Positions 26,616-34,277 of a stretch of 43,484 nt of DNA are shown piece after piece. The notes beneath the pieces are model-generated. The model was given only the letters and a program-made list of their open reading frames with translations. It was not told the DNA's origin and searched no databases. Made by a program: the position numbers and the translations under genes. Source of the stretch: an uncultured Clostridium sp. (GTDB taxonomy: Bacteria; Cyanobacteriota; Vampirovibrionia; Gastranaerophilales; Gastranaerophilaceae); the NCBI GenBank assembly GCA_905212085.1, contig CAJMDF010000014.1, positions 1 through 43,484 of the forward strand, written 5' to 3'. Numbering within the stretch: the first letter of the stretch is position 1; every line of letters starts with the position of its first letter.

Positions 26616-27202
26616 TTAATCTCCTTATCGCTGTATACCTTAGATACCGTATTTCCAATAATTTTAAATGTATTATAATCAGGGCTTATTTCAACTTTTT
26701 TCGCAGTCGCCAATAAGTCACTCTTTCTTGTAATTCTAACATTACCCTCTGCCACAATCGGAACATCTTTTCCTGTCCATACCAATTTATTAGCACGTAA
26801 TGTTGTTAAATCTTTTAAGACAATAAATGTATCATCATATAATATTATTTGTTCTTTTTTTTCATTATAAGTACCTTTAGAAGATTCAAAACTCATAGAT
26901 ACTTCGTTATTTTCATCATAAAAATTTCCGATTACATTATCGAGCATGGCAACACCGTTTTTGCTGTCATAATTACCAGTCTCGCCATAAATCTCCCAAT
27001 ATTTTTTTTCGTCTTTTGTTTCAGTAAGAATAATACCGTTAATCATTGCCTCCTGCCGATCTTGATCAGTTTGCAATTGACTACGATTAAAATTGTGAGT
27101 AATAACCCCTGCTGATATAAATGCCCAAGCCAAAAGACCGACAATTGCGGCGAAAGCTCCAATATATGCTTTTTGTTTCCTCGATAATTTTCTTAAATCC
27201 AT
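26612..27202 (-). CDS. lptC: LptC-like lipopolysaccharide export protein
   Basis: This 196-residue protein has a basic start (MDLRKLSRKQK), a single membrane helix (about residues 13-32) and a periplasmic LptC-like beta domain. The latter shows the family's repeated strand-turn pattern (YWEIYGETGNYDSKNGVAML, SFESSKGTYNEKKEQIILYD, TLRANKLVW and VAEGNVRITRKSDLLATAKKVEI). LptC accepts lipopolysaccharide from the LptBFG extractor and hands it to LptA. The lptA-like gene overlaps by 4 bases. There is no ribosome binding site; a TAAAAT lies only 7 bases before the ATG, so the message may be leaderless. It is first in a run of six tightly packed genes. Confidence 0.82.
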   Translation of the reverse strand: MDLRKLSRKQKAYIGAFAAIVGLLAWAFISAGVITHNFNRSQLQTDQDRQEAMINGIILTETKDEKKYWEIYGETGNYDSKNGVAMLDNVIGNFYDENNEVSMSFESSKGTYNEKKEQIILYDDTFIVLKDLTTLRANKLVWTGKDVPIVAEGNVRITRKSDLLATAKKVEISPDYNTFKIIGNTVSKVYSDKEIK

Positions 27203-27257
27203 ATACAGAATTTTAACACGAAAACATTCTTAAAACTAAATCTTTAACTTATATGAA

Positions 27258-28046
27258 TTACCAAGGATAATCATCTTTAATTTCCCAACCGTCAGACATA
27301 ATTTTTTCCCCGCAAGCTCTGGCATATTCTATATTGTTTGAATTATATATTTTTTCTTTTGTACAATCATTTTTACTACCATACCCTGCAATTACTCCTT
27401 TTGTTATATCTATTTGAAATTGAAAAACATCTCTACCTATCATATTAGGTTTTTTAGGACCATTTATATCTATTGATAATAATTGTATAGTTGGAACATA
27501 TACAATGTTTATTGAATATGGTCTTATATAAGCATAGGTACCATCTTCAAAAATAAATCCAGGAATATTTAATTCCTGCCCATAATTTACAAAATTTTTA
27601 TTATTTAAAACAGAATAACCATAAATATTATAACCACACTCAGCCATAGTCTTACAAATTTTTAGCACTTTTAAATACGGTTTCCAATAATTATTAAAGT
27701 ATCCTAAATTATCTTCATATGAACTACCTTGCTCTGTCAAAGTCCATTCAGAAGAATTTCCATTTTCATATTGTGATAAAACAAGAGCTTGAGCGAAAGT
27801 AGAATATGCCTTTTTTAATTGAGAAACTGTTTGTTTTTTCTGATAATTAGCTATCAATGCAGGCATTGTCATTGCAGCAACTACACCAATTATACCTAAA
27901 GTTATTAAGACCTCTGCTAAAGTAAAACCTTTTTTATCATAGTGATGTATTATATCACTATGATAACATCTCTTTAACTCTTTTTCAAGACCTACAAACC
28001 TTTGTGGAGCAAGCTCTAAAACGCCCCCCCCCCGAGACACGCACAT
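27258..28046 (-). CDS. Second prepilin-like protein, out of frame with its leader
   Basis: This is a prepilin peptidase substrate with KKG^FTLAEVLITLGIIGVV, glutamate at mature position 5 and a hydrophobic assembly helix. The mature part is about 220 residues. A C-terminal block (SIDINGPKKPN, GRDVFQFQI) is shared with the first prepilin-like gene, and cysteines lie near the end. The open frame to ATG 28046 reads through the ten-G tract (MCVSRGGGVLELAP), but that ATG lacks a good ribosome binding site. A strong site (AAGGAG) serves ATG 28075 instead, which is out of register by one base. With 11 or 8 Gs the 28075 start would join this frame. Its present state is therefore OFF or weakly expressed from the internal ATG. 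Confidence 0.8.
   Translation of the reverse strand: MCVSRGGGVLELAPQRFVGLEKELKRCYHSDIIHHYDKKGFTLAEVLITLGIIGVVAAMTMPALIANYQKKQTVSQLKKAYSTFAQALVLSQYENGNSSEWTLTEQGSSYEDNLGYFNNYWKPYLKVLKICKTMAECGYNIYGYSVLNNKNFVNYGQELNIPGFIFEDGTYAYIRPYSINIVYVPTIQLLSIDINGPKKPNMIGRDVFQFQIDITKGVIAGYGSKNDCTKEKIYNSNNIEYARACGEKIMSDGWEIKDDYPW
27934..27966. repeat. Perfect 13-bp inverted repeat inside the prepilin leader
   Basis: TTATCATAGTGAT (27934-27946) and its exact complement (27954-27966) flank a 7-base loop. The repeat falls in the leader part of the second prepilin-like gene, just before the codons for the cleavage site. No T run follows, so it is not a typical terminator. It could be an RNA hairpin, a protein site or a small inserted palindromic element. 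Confidence 0.8.
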
Positions 28047-28075
28047 CCAGACAAAATTGACTCTAATCTTTTCAT
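28016..28075 (-). CDS. Leader ORF of the second prepilin-like gene, ended by poly-G register
   Basis: ATG 28075 has an AAGGAG ribosome binding site 8 bases upstream. It opens a 19-codon frame (MKRLESILSG and on) that enters the ten-G tract at codon 15 and stops at TAG two codons after it. One more G would lead into VLELAPQRFVG and the prepilin. The first gene has the same layout. Confidence 0.7.
   Translation of the reverse strand: MKRLESILSGCACLGGGAF
28024..28033 (-). repeat. Second poly-G tract (10 G on the coding strand)
   Basis: Ten C residues on the plus strand occupy the same place, relative to leader and stop codon, as the tract at 20004-20013. The bases just downstream on the coding strand (TTTAGAGCTTG) are identical in both loci, showing a common origin. 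Confidence 0.9.
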
Positions 28076-28108
28076 ATACCAGCTCCTTATTTAAAATATT
28101 ACATTACT

Positions 28109-28137
28109 ATTTTATCAAATTTTAGATACATTTGCAA
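28109..28137 (-). promoter_or_regulatory. Candidate promoter of the second prepilin-like gene
   Basis: On the minus strand TTGCAA (28132-28137) and TAAAAT (28109-28114) are 17 bases apart, about 33 bases upstream of ATG 28075. Confidence 0.5.
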
Positions 28138-28154
28138 TAAATAACTTAATATTT

Positions 28155-28184
28155 TAAGCATTTTTGCTTATTTTGTTTTATAAT
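28155..28184 (+). promoter_or_regulatory. Candidate promoter region of dapA with small inverted repeat
   Basis: A perfect TATAAT lies at 28179-28184. No strong -35 box is present, but a 6-bp inverted repeat (TAAGCA/TGCTTA, 28155-28170) covers its position. The leader of about 40 bases is too short for a lysine riboswitch. Confidence 0.35.
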
Positions 28185-28229
28185 CTATCCATACGTAGGG
28201 ATAGACTTGAAAAGGGAAAGAGGTTTTAT

Positions 28230-29123
28230 ATGGCTTTAAGATATGATGCAGGTGAAGTTATTACCGCAATGGTGACTCCATTCAACTCAAAAAGAGAAAT
28301 CGATTACAATAAAGCTGAAGAACTTGCGAAATATTTAATTTCTCATGGCAGTGACGCTCTTTTAGTTGCAGGGACAACAGGTGAAGGGCCTACACTTACA
28401 CATGAAGAAGAATTTGAGCTGTTAAGCACTATTAAAAGAGCTGTTGCAAATAAAGCAAAAGTAATTATGAATGCGGGCTCTAACTGTACAGACACAGCGA
28501 TTATGGCGGCTAAATGGGCTCAAAAAGAAGATGTAGACGCAATTCTTTCAGTTGTACCATATTACAACAAACCTTCTCAAAAAGGCATGATTGAACATTT
28601 TTCAGCAATCGCAGAAAGTGTTGATTTACCTATTATTATTTATAATATTCCGGGTCGAACTGGCGTGAATATGCTGCCTGAAACTGTTGCGACATTAGCA
28701 GAAAAATATCAAAACATCGTCGCAATTAAACAAAGTTTCCCTGATATGGATATGATTACAGAATTGAAATTATGCTGTCCTGATGATTTTACAATCTATT
28801 CAGGAGATGACAGTTTGACTCTTCCAATGATGTCATTAGGTGCAAGAGGCGTTGTATCTGTTGCATCTCATATTTTCGGTTCTGAAGTAAAATCTATGAT
28901 TAGAAATTACAAAACAGGTGAATTTTTAGCAGCTGTAAATATGCATAAAAAATTATATCCGATATTCAAAAAATTATTTATGGCTCCAAATCCTGTACCA
29001 GTAAAAGCTGCATTAGCTCATAAAGGTTTAATAGAAGATTATGTAAGACGTCCGTTAGTAGAACTTACATCTATCGAAAAATCAGATTTATTTATGGTAA
29101 TTGATGAAATCAATAATGATTAG
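28230..29123 (+). CDS. dapA: 4-hydroxy-tetrahydrodipicolinate synthase
   Basis: This 297-residue DapA condenses pyruvate with aspartate semialdehyde, the first committed step toward diaminopimelate and lysine. The start is ATG 28230, with an AAAGAGG ribosome binding site; the longer frame to 28164 lacks one and adds 22 unrelated residues. Class I aldolase features are present: TTGEGPTL (T49, T50), the YY pair at 111-112, catalytic Y138 in IYNIPGRTG with R143, and the Schiff-base lysine K167 in VAIKQS. YSGDDSLTLP and a GARGVVSV segment follow. The K-Q-S context differs from the commoner K-E-A. The supply of diaminopimelate fits a diderm with ordinary peptidoglycan. Confidence 0.94.
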   Translation: MALRYDAGEVITAMVTPFNSKREIDYNKAEELAKYLISHGSDALLVAGTTGEGPTLTHEEEFELLSTIKRAVANKAKVIMNAGSNCTDTAIMAAKWAQKEDVDAILSVVPYYNKPSQKGMIEHFSAIAESVDLPIIIYNIPGRTGVNMLPETVATLAEKYQNIVAIKQSFPDMDMITELKLCCPDDFTIYSGDDSLTLPMMSLGARGVVSVASHIFGSEVKSMIRNYKTGEFLAAVNMHKKLYPIFKKLFMAPNPVPVKAALAHKGLIEDYVRRPLVELTSIEKSDLFMVIDEINND

Positions 29124-29221
29124 CCTGATTAGCCTATAAAAAAATTCTGATATTTATTAAAATATTAATTTAAAATTACAACTAAAAATAAAAATATCTA
29201 GAAAGTTAAGAGGATAAAAAA

Positions 29222-30529
29222 GTGAAAAACAAAATTTTAATGTTCTGGTTTATCGTTGGAGTAATCATTGTATCAATAGCTCTAATCGTAATCAAACCAA
29301 CAAAATTAGGTCTGGACTTGGTTGGCGGTTCAAGATTAATTCTTGAGGCTGAAACAACTGATTCTATTGCAAAAATAACACCTGATGTTATGAGCAGACT
29401 ACAATTCGCGATTGAACAACGTGTAAACAAACTTGGTGTTGCAGAAACTGTTGTTCAACAAGTGGGTGAAAAAAGATTATTAATTGAAATTCCAAACGTA
29501 ACCGATTTGAAAGAAGCAAAAGCATTCATCGGGGAAACTGCACAATTGGAATTCAAAAAAGAAGGGAAAGCTGCTGACGGTTCTCCTATTTGGGTATCTA
29601 CAGGATTAACTGGTAGAGATTTAGCCAAATCAACATTAAGCACTGATTCGACAGGTCAATGGGTTGTATCATTAGAGTTTAATGCTGAGGGATCTAAAAA
29701 ATTCGCAGACTTAACTAAAGCATTAGTAGGTCAGCAAATGGCAATTTTCTTTGATGGAGAATTACAATCAGCACCTCGTGTAAATGAAGCAATCTATGGC
29801 GGTAAAGCTCAAATTTCAGGCGGTGACAGCGGATTTGCTTATGACGAAGCTGAAAGAATGGTAAATTTATTAAACGCAGGTGCATTACCAGTTCCTGCTA
29901 AAATTGTTGAAGAAAATACTGTAGGACCTACATTAGGTGCAGATAGTATTGCAAAATCTAAAAAAGCAGGTATCATTGGGCTTTCTGCCGTTATGATATT
30001 TATGATAGCTTTCTATCACGTACCTGGTCTAATCGCAGACATTGCGTTAATAATTTACAGTTTAATCTTGTTTGCATTATTCAAAACAATCCCTGTAACA
30101 TTAACACTTGCAGGTATTGCAGGTTTTATCCTGTCTATTGGTATGGCAGTAGATGCTAATATCCTTATTTTTGAAAGAACAAAAGAAGAATTAAGAGATG
30201 GAAGAAATCTTTTCACTGCTATCAATTCAGGTTTTGACAGAGCATTCACAAGTATTTTCGATTCAAACATGACTACAATTATCACTTGTACAATTCTTTA
30301 TCTTCTAGGTACAAGTGTTGTTAAAGGCTTTGCCCTTACTCTTGCACTTGGTGTAATTGTATCTATGTTCAGTGCAATCACTGTTACTAAAAACTTCATG
30401 CACTTAATCTTCGGTACCGGAGAATTAAAACATCCTGCACTATTCGGATTAAGAAAAGATGAAATCGGACAAAGCTACGAAGCTACAGAAACAAAACGTG
30501 AAAAAGCTCGTTTTGGTATCTTAGATTAA
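29222..30529 (+). CDS. secD: Protein translocase subunit SecD
   Basis: This 435-residue SecD uses the proton gradient to help pull proteins through SecYEG. The start is GTG with an AGAGGA ribosome binding site. It has an N-terminal helix (about 5-24), the GLDLVGGSRLIL motif and a periplasmic domain with the P1-head helix region. Five further membrane helices begin near residue 238 and include the conserved GMAVDANILIFERTKEE segment. It is shorter than E. coli SecD (615 residues), as in many bacteria that lack the extended periplasmic loop. secF follows after 50 bases. Confidence 0.94.
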   Translation: MKNKILMFWFIVGVIIVSIALIVIKPTKLGLDLVGGSRLILEAETTDSIAKITPDVMSRLQFAIEQRVNKLGVAETVVQQVGEKRLLIEIPNVTDLKEAKAFIGETAQLEFKKEGKAADGSPIWVSTGLTGRDLAKSTLSTDSTGQWVVSLEFNAEGSKKFADLTKALVGQQMAIFFDGELQSAPRVNEAIYGGKAQISGGDSGFAYDEAERMVNLLNAGALPVPAKIVEENTVGPTLGADSIAKSKKAGIIGLSAVMIFMIAFYHVPGLIADIALIIYSLILFALFKTIPVTLTLAGIAGFILSIGMAVDANILIFERTKEELRDGRNLFTAINSGFDRAFTSIFDSNMTTIITCTILYLLGTSVVKGFALTLALGVIVSMFSAITVTKNFMHLIFGTGELKHPALFGLRKDEIGQSYEATETKREKARFGILD

Positions 30530-30579
30530 AATATAAAAGTACTGACTATAATCGTCAGAAAGGATTAAAAGGTAAAAAA

Positions 30580-31557
30580 ATGATAAATACAGAAAAAAAA
30601 CATTTAGTTCATGTTGTAAAATATAGATGGTGGTGGATGCTTCTGACTACAATTTTGTTAGTACCTGGGATTATCGCAATGATTTATTCATCTGTAACTT
30701 ACTCAAATCATGCTCCTATGAAAGTGGGTATTGATTATACAGGCGGTACTATTTTACAATACGGACTTGAACAGAAATTAGGAAACAGCGATGTTGCAAA
30801 AACTCGTGATACTTTAGAAAAAGCAGGTATTGAAAATCCTTACATTCAAATTTTGAACGTTAACAATGATCAACAAAAAAATACTAAATCAAATATTAAT
30901 TCTATAATTTCAATTAGAACTAAATTTATAGATAAAGATTCTGCAGACCAAGATAAAATTACAGAACAATTAAAAACAGAATACACAAATCCTGAATTAA
31001 TTTCTGTAAGTTCTGTAGGACCTACAATGGGTAAAGAATTATTCAAAAACTCATTAATAGCAGTAACTTTAGCATTCCTTGGAATTGTAGCATACTTATC
31101 ATTCAGATTTAGATTTGATTATGCACTTGCTGCAATTTTAGGGGTATTGCATGACGTAATATTTGTATGCGGGATATTCTCAATACTAGGCTTGTTATAC
31201 AACGTTCAAATTGACGGTTTGTTTATTACAGCAGTATTAACAGTTATCGGGTTCTCAGTTCACGATACAATCGTTGTATTTGACAGAATTAGAGAAAACT
31301 TAAGATACTATTCAAAGAAAATGTCTTTTGGAGAAATTGTTGATGCTTCAGTAAATCAAACTTTAACAAGAAGTATAAATACATCATTAACAACATTAAT
31401 TACATTATTGGCATTGTATTTCTTTGGCGGTGTAACAACTAAAGATTTCGTTCTCGCAATGATATTAGGTATTGCAATCGGAACTTATTCAAGTATCTTC
31501 TTCTGCAGTATGTTAGTTGATTTCTGGAACGATAAGCAACAAACAAAAACTGCTTAA
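30580..31557 (+). CDS. secF: Protein translocase subunit SecF
   Basis: This 325-residue SecF, partner of SecD, has an N-terminal membrane helix (about 15-36), the GIDYTGGTILQYG motif, a short periplasmic domain and five C-terminal membrane helices. It keeps the conserved VIGFSVHDTIVVFDRIRENL segment, which is the SecF counterpart of the SecD proton-relay region. An AAAAGG ribosome binding site lies just upstream. A strong terminator hairpin closes the secDF transcript. Confidence 0.94.
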   Translation: MINTEKKHLVHVVKYRWWWMLLTTILLVPGIIAMIYSSVTYSNHAPMKVGIDYTGGTILQYGLEQKLGNSDVAKTRDTLEKAGIENPYIQILNVNNDQQKNTKSNINSIISIRTKFIDKDSADQDKITEQLKTEYTNPELISVSSVGPTMGKELFKNSLIAVTLAFLGIVAYLSFRFRFDYALAAILGVLHDVIFVCGIFSILGLLYNVQIDGLFITAVLTVIGFSVHDTIVVFDRIRENLRYYSKKMSFGEIVDASVNQTLTRSINTSLTTLITLLALYFFGGVTTKDFVLAMILGIAIGTYSSIFFCSMLVDFWNDKQQTKTA

Positions 31558-31579
31558 AGTTAATACTAAAAAATAAACT

Positions 31580-31612
31580 AAAAAGACCTCTTATTTATGA
31601 AGAGGTCTTTTT
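31580..31612. terminator. Bidirectional intrinsic terminator after secF
   Basis: A 13-bp perfect stem (AAAAAGACCTCTT, 31580-31592, pairing with 31600-31612) has a 7-base loop and A and T runs on its two sides. It lies between the convergent secF gene and the small membrane protein gene. Confidence 0.88.
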
Positions 31613-31639
31613 TATAGTATTAAATAAAAATTTCTCTAT

Positions 31640-31978
31640 TTATTTCATTGTTTTGGCAGCATTTTTTATACTATCTCTTACCATTTGAGCCCCCTTTGCA
31701 TAATTAGTTTTCGCAATACTATCAATATACAAAGAATCTCTCATTGCTTTTAGCTCATTTTCCCATAATTGAACATTATTAACAACTTTTTTAGAATTAA
31801 TATTACCAATAATTCTGGTATATCTTTTAGAATCTTTCTGCATTATCTCTTTTGAAGAGTTATTTATAAAATCTTTATCTGCTTTAACGTCTTTTTTCAC
31901 ACTATCATAAGCTGAATATCCAACAACAGCCAATATAGAACCATACAAAACATTTTTAAATACATTATTAATTTTCAT
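31640..31978 (-). CDS. Small membrane-anchored protein, unknown
   Basis: This 112-residue protein has one N-terminal hydrophobic helix (about 9-25; NVLYGSILAVVGYSAYDSV). A charged, probably helical tail rich in K, D, N and S follows. I recognise no family. A GGAGAT ribosome binding site lies 6 bases before the ATG, and the gene starts 12 bases after the pdxA-family stop, so it is the last gene of the ssb transcript. The anchor could be a signal-anchor or an uncleaved signal peptide. Confidence 0.7.
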   Translation of the reverse strand: MKINNVFKNVLYGSILAVVGYSAYDSVKKDVKADKDFINNSSKEIMQKDSKRYTRIIGNINSKKVVNNVQLWENELKAMRDSLYIDSIAKTNYAKGAQMVRDSIKNAAKTMK

Positions 31979-31990
31979 TCCAAATCTCCT

Positions 31991-32962
31991 TTATAAAACA
32001 GCTTTTATAGCTTCAATCATGCCAGTTTCGTCTGCAATATTTTTCCCTGCGATATCAAAAGCAGTTCCATGTCCCGGTGACGTTCTTATTATATCCAATC
32101 CTATTGTCATATTGACAGTCTTATCACCTGCCACAGTTTTAATCGGTATTAAACCTTGGTCATGATAATTTGCAATACAACAATCATAACAAGAAGAACT
32201 GATGTCAGGAGGACAAGAAGACAAGCTATTCGAAATATTATTATTTTGTTTTTGAGTTTCAAGCAAATACTCTTTTGCAATTTTTATAAATAACGTATCT
32301 GCAGGCAAAGGATTTGTAATATTTACACCTTTTTCTCTTAATTCATTTACTGCAGGGATTAAAATATCAATTTCTTCTCTCCCTAAAATACCGTCCTCTC
32401 CGGCATGAGGATTAAACCCGCACAGTGCAAATTTTGGTTCTATAATTCCTAATTTTTTCACAAAAAATTCATTTAAATTAAGAATTTTTTCAACAACCAT
32501 ATCTTTAGTAAGACTAATATCTTTCAATGCAACATGGCGAGTCAAAAGCAATACTCTAAAATTACTTGCAACAAAAAGCATTTCCGCTAATTGATTATCA
32601 TGAGCTAGATATTTTTGCAAAATTTCAGTCTGCCCGTTAAATTTATGCCCAGCAAGATAAAGCGCATTTTTCGCAACTGGAGCCGTCACAATAGCTTCTG
32701 CTCCAATTTCACAAGCTAATTTTACAGATTGAAAAGAAAATTCACCAGCCTCTTTTGTAACTACACCAGGCTTAATATCAGCATCATAAGGAATTTCAAT
32801 AACTTGATAATCCTTATCTAGTTTTCCGTAGTAATTTAAAATCTTTTTATTAGAAATTAAAGTAATTTTATTTTGAGGTAAATTTAATTTATTCAATGCT
32901 TTTATTGTAATCTCAGCACCAATCCCATTTGGATCACCTGTTGTAATAACAATCTTATGCAT
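31991..32962 (-). CDS. pdxA: PdxA-family 4-phospho-acid dehydrogenase (PdxA/PdxA2)
   Basis: This 323-residue NAD-dependent dehydrogenase is of the PdxA fold. The chosen start ATG 32962 gives MHKIVITTGDPNGIG, the usual family N-terminus, with GGCGGA 7 bases upstream and an 8-base overlap with the kinase stop. ATG 32977 and TTG 32986 are also possible. Metal and substrate motifs are present: TAPVAKNA, AGHKFNGQTEIL, ANYHDQGLIP and TSPGHGTAFDIA. Classical PdxA oxidises 4-phosphohydroxythreonine for pyridoxal phosphate; PdxA2 acts on D-threonate or D-erythronate 4-phosphate. The adjacent DUF1537 kinase favours the PdxA2 role, and there is no pdxJ here. A low-complexity N, S and C-rich insertion of about 25 residues precedes the YHDQG motif. 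Confidence 0.88.
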   Translation of the reverse strand: MHKIVITTGDPNGIGAEITIKALNKLNLPQNKITLISNKKILNYYGKLDKDYQVIEIPYDADIKPGVVTKEAGEFSFQSVKLACEIGAEAIVTAPVAKNALYLAGHKFNGQTEILQKYLAHDNQLAEMLFVASNFRVLLLTRHVALKDISLTKDMVVEKILNLNEFFVKKLGIIEPKFALCGFNPHAGEDGILGREEIDILIPAVNELREKGVNITNPLPADTLFIKIAKEYLLETQKQNNNISNSLSSCPPDISSSCYDCCIANYHDQGLIPIKTVAGDKTVNMTIGLDIIRTSPGHGTAFDIAGKNIADETGMIEAIKAVL

Positions 32963-34277
32963 TTTGTAATCCGCCATGAGTCTCAAAATATCTTAAAATA
33001 TCTATTAAAGTATTTGCATTTCCAAGATTTCCTGATTTTGTCACAATCCATTGGGCATTATGATCAAGAGTAAGAGCAATTGCAGGTGCAACTTCATCAA
33101 TTAATTGTAACTGATAAGCACCAATTGCATTACAACACTTATATGAAGTTTCACCGCCTAAAGTTATTAAAATAGCTTCTTTTTTAGCTAAAACACGTTT
33201 TGTCAATTCTGCCAAAAAATCAGTAATTACTGTTGCTAAATTAGCTTTTGTCAGTTCAGCATTTAAGGAATCTTCTGAGAACCCGTCAAAATCCTTAATC
33301 AAATGAGAAGTGTGAACAATGACCGTATTATCAAATCTTAAATTAGATACAATCCTGTCAACTAATTCATCTTTTACACCATCTAAAACTGTTTTCAAAT
33401 CAAGACTTATAGATAAAACATCTTCAAATTCATCGCTATTTTCAAGCTTTTCTATCTGATTAGCAGTAATTTGAGTTGCACTGCCTGATACAATAAATTT
33501 AGGCAATCTAGGAAATGTTTTGATAATATGTTCACAATCCAAATCCGCTAACCAAAATTCACTTAAAGCTTGAGCAAATGCAGCAGTTCCTGCAGGTAAA
33601 ATTTTATAATCACATTTTTTTATAGCTAACGCGACTTGTTCTATATCAACGGTAGATACAGAATCAGCTACAATCAATTTTTTACCGTCATGAATTAATT
33701 CATTAATCTTTTGTAAAATAGGTCCTGCACCTTTCATTATTGTTTTTAATTCTATTTGACCTATCAAATTTTGATATTCTGGTAAAATTTGAGATTTTAA
33801 TAAAGTTGGCAAATGCGACTCACATATTGGAGAATGAGGATCTCTTGCCATTTCTGTACGTTCTATAGGAATCCCTCTCATTAGATGATAACCGCCGACA
33901 GTAGTTCTTGTCTCTGCAGGGAATGCCGGTAATACAATGGATGCATCGTAATTTAATGCAGCTAATATTCCCAAAACTTCGACAGCAATATTTCCTCTTA
34001 CTGTTGAATCAATTTTTTTATAAAAATAATCAGGATTTAACTTTTCCTCAAACATTTTTGCAGCTTTTAAAACTTTTTCATAAGCAATTTCTGGCTCAAC
34101 ATTTCTTGATTCCGTAGAAATAGCCCAAGTTTGAGTATTTTTAATATTCAAAGGTTCTATTTCATCAGACAATAATATCTGAGTATTTGCGCCCTTTAAA
34201 TGAAACTGAAGAGCAGTATCATTTGCGCCTGTTAAATCATCTGCAATTATACCTACAATATTTGAATTAATTATCAT
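32955..34277 (-). CDS. Four-carbon acid sugar kinase family protein (DUF1537)
   Basis: This 440-residue protein is of the DUF1537 family. Characterised members phosphorylate acid sugars such as D-threonate, D-erythronate or 3-oxo-tetronates at O4. The N-terminal sugar-binding half begins VGIIADDLTGANDTALQF and has YKKIDSTVRGN and LPAFPAETRTTVGG. The C-terminal nucleotide-binding half has IVSGSATQIT, a LITLGGETS segment and a final VTKSGNLG. The neighbour is a PdxA-family dehydrogenase, matching the known kinase/PdxA2 catabolic pair, which would yield dihydroxyacetone phosphate and CO2. Its start overlaps the ssb stop by 4 bases, so it is translationally coupled to ssb. The exact substrate is not deducible. 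Confidence 0.88.
   Translation of the reverse strand: MIINSNIVGIIADDLTGANDTALQFHLKGANTQILLSDEIEPLNIKNTQTWAISTESRNVEPEIAYEKVLKAAKMFEEKLNPDYFYKKIDSTVRGNIAVEVLGILAALNYDASIVLPAFPAETRTTVGGYHLMRGIPIERTEMARDPHSPICESHLPTLLKSQILPEYQNLIGQIELKTIMKGAGPILQKINELIHDGKKLIVADSVSTVDIEQVALAIKKCDYKILPAGTAAFAQALSEFWLADLDCEHIIKTFPRLPKFIVSGSATQITANQIEKLENSDEFEDVLSISLDLKTVLDGVKDELVDRIVSNLRFDNTVIVHTSHLIKDFDGFSEDSLNAELTKANLATVITDFLAELTKRVLAKKEAILITLGGETSYKCCNAIGAYQLQLIDEVAPAIALTLDHNAQWIVTKSGNLGNANTLIDILRYFETHGGLQNA

Noticed and set aside
26064..27115. Open frames on the plus strand opposite lptA and lptC.
   Set aside because: They are antisense shadows of clearly coding genes, have hydrophobic low-complexity products and lack ribosome binding sites.
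27990..28023. GTTTTAGAGCTT next to the second poly-G tract resembles the start of a type II CRISPR repeat.
   Set aside because: There is one copy per locus, no regularly spaced array and no cas genes; the bases belong to the prepilin leader cassette shared by both loci.
28184..28229. The dapA leader was checked for a lysine riboswitch.
   Set aside because: The leader is only about 40 bases, far too short for that RNA.
28164..28229. Longer start for dapA at 28164.
   Set aside because: The added 22 residues are unrelated to the family, lie across the -10 box, and have no ribosome binding site; ATG 28230 has one.
29115..29134. Tandem GATTAGCCT GATTAGCCT at the end of dapA.
   Set aside because: It is a two-copy 9-bp duplication spanning the stop codon, with no further copies or structure; most likely a chance local duplication.
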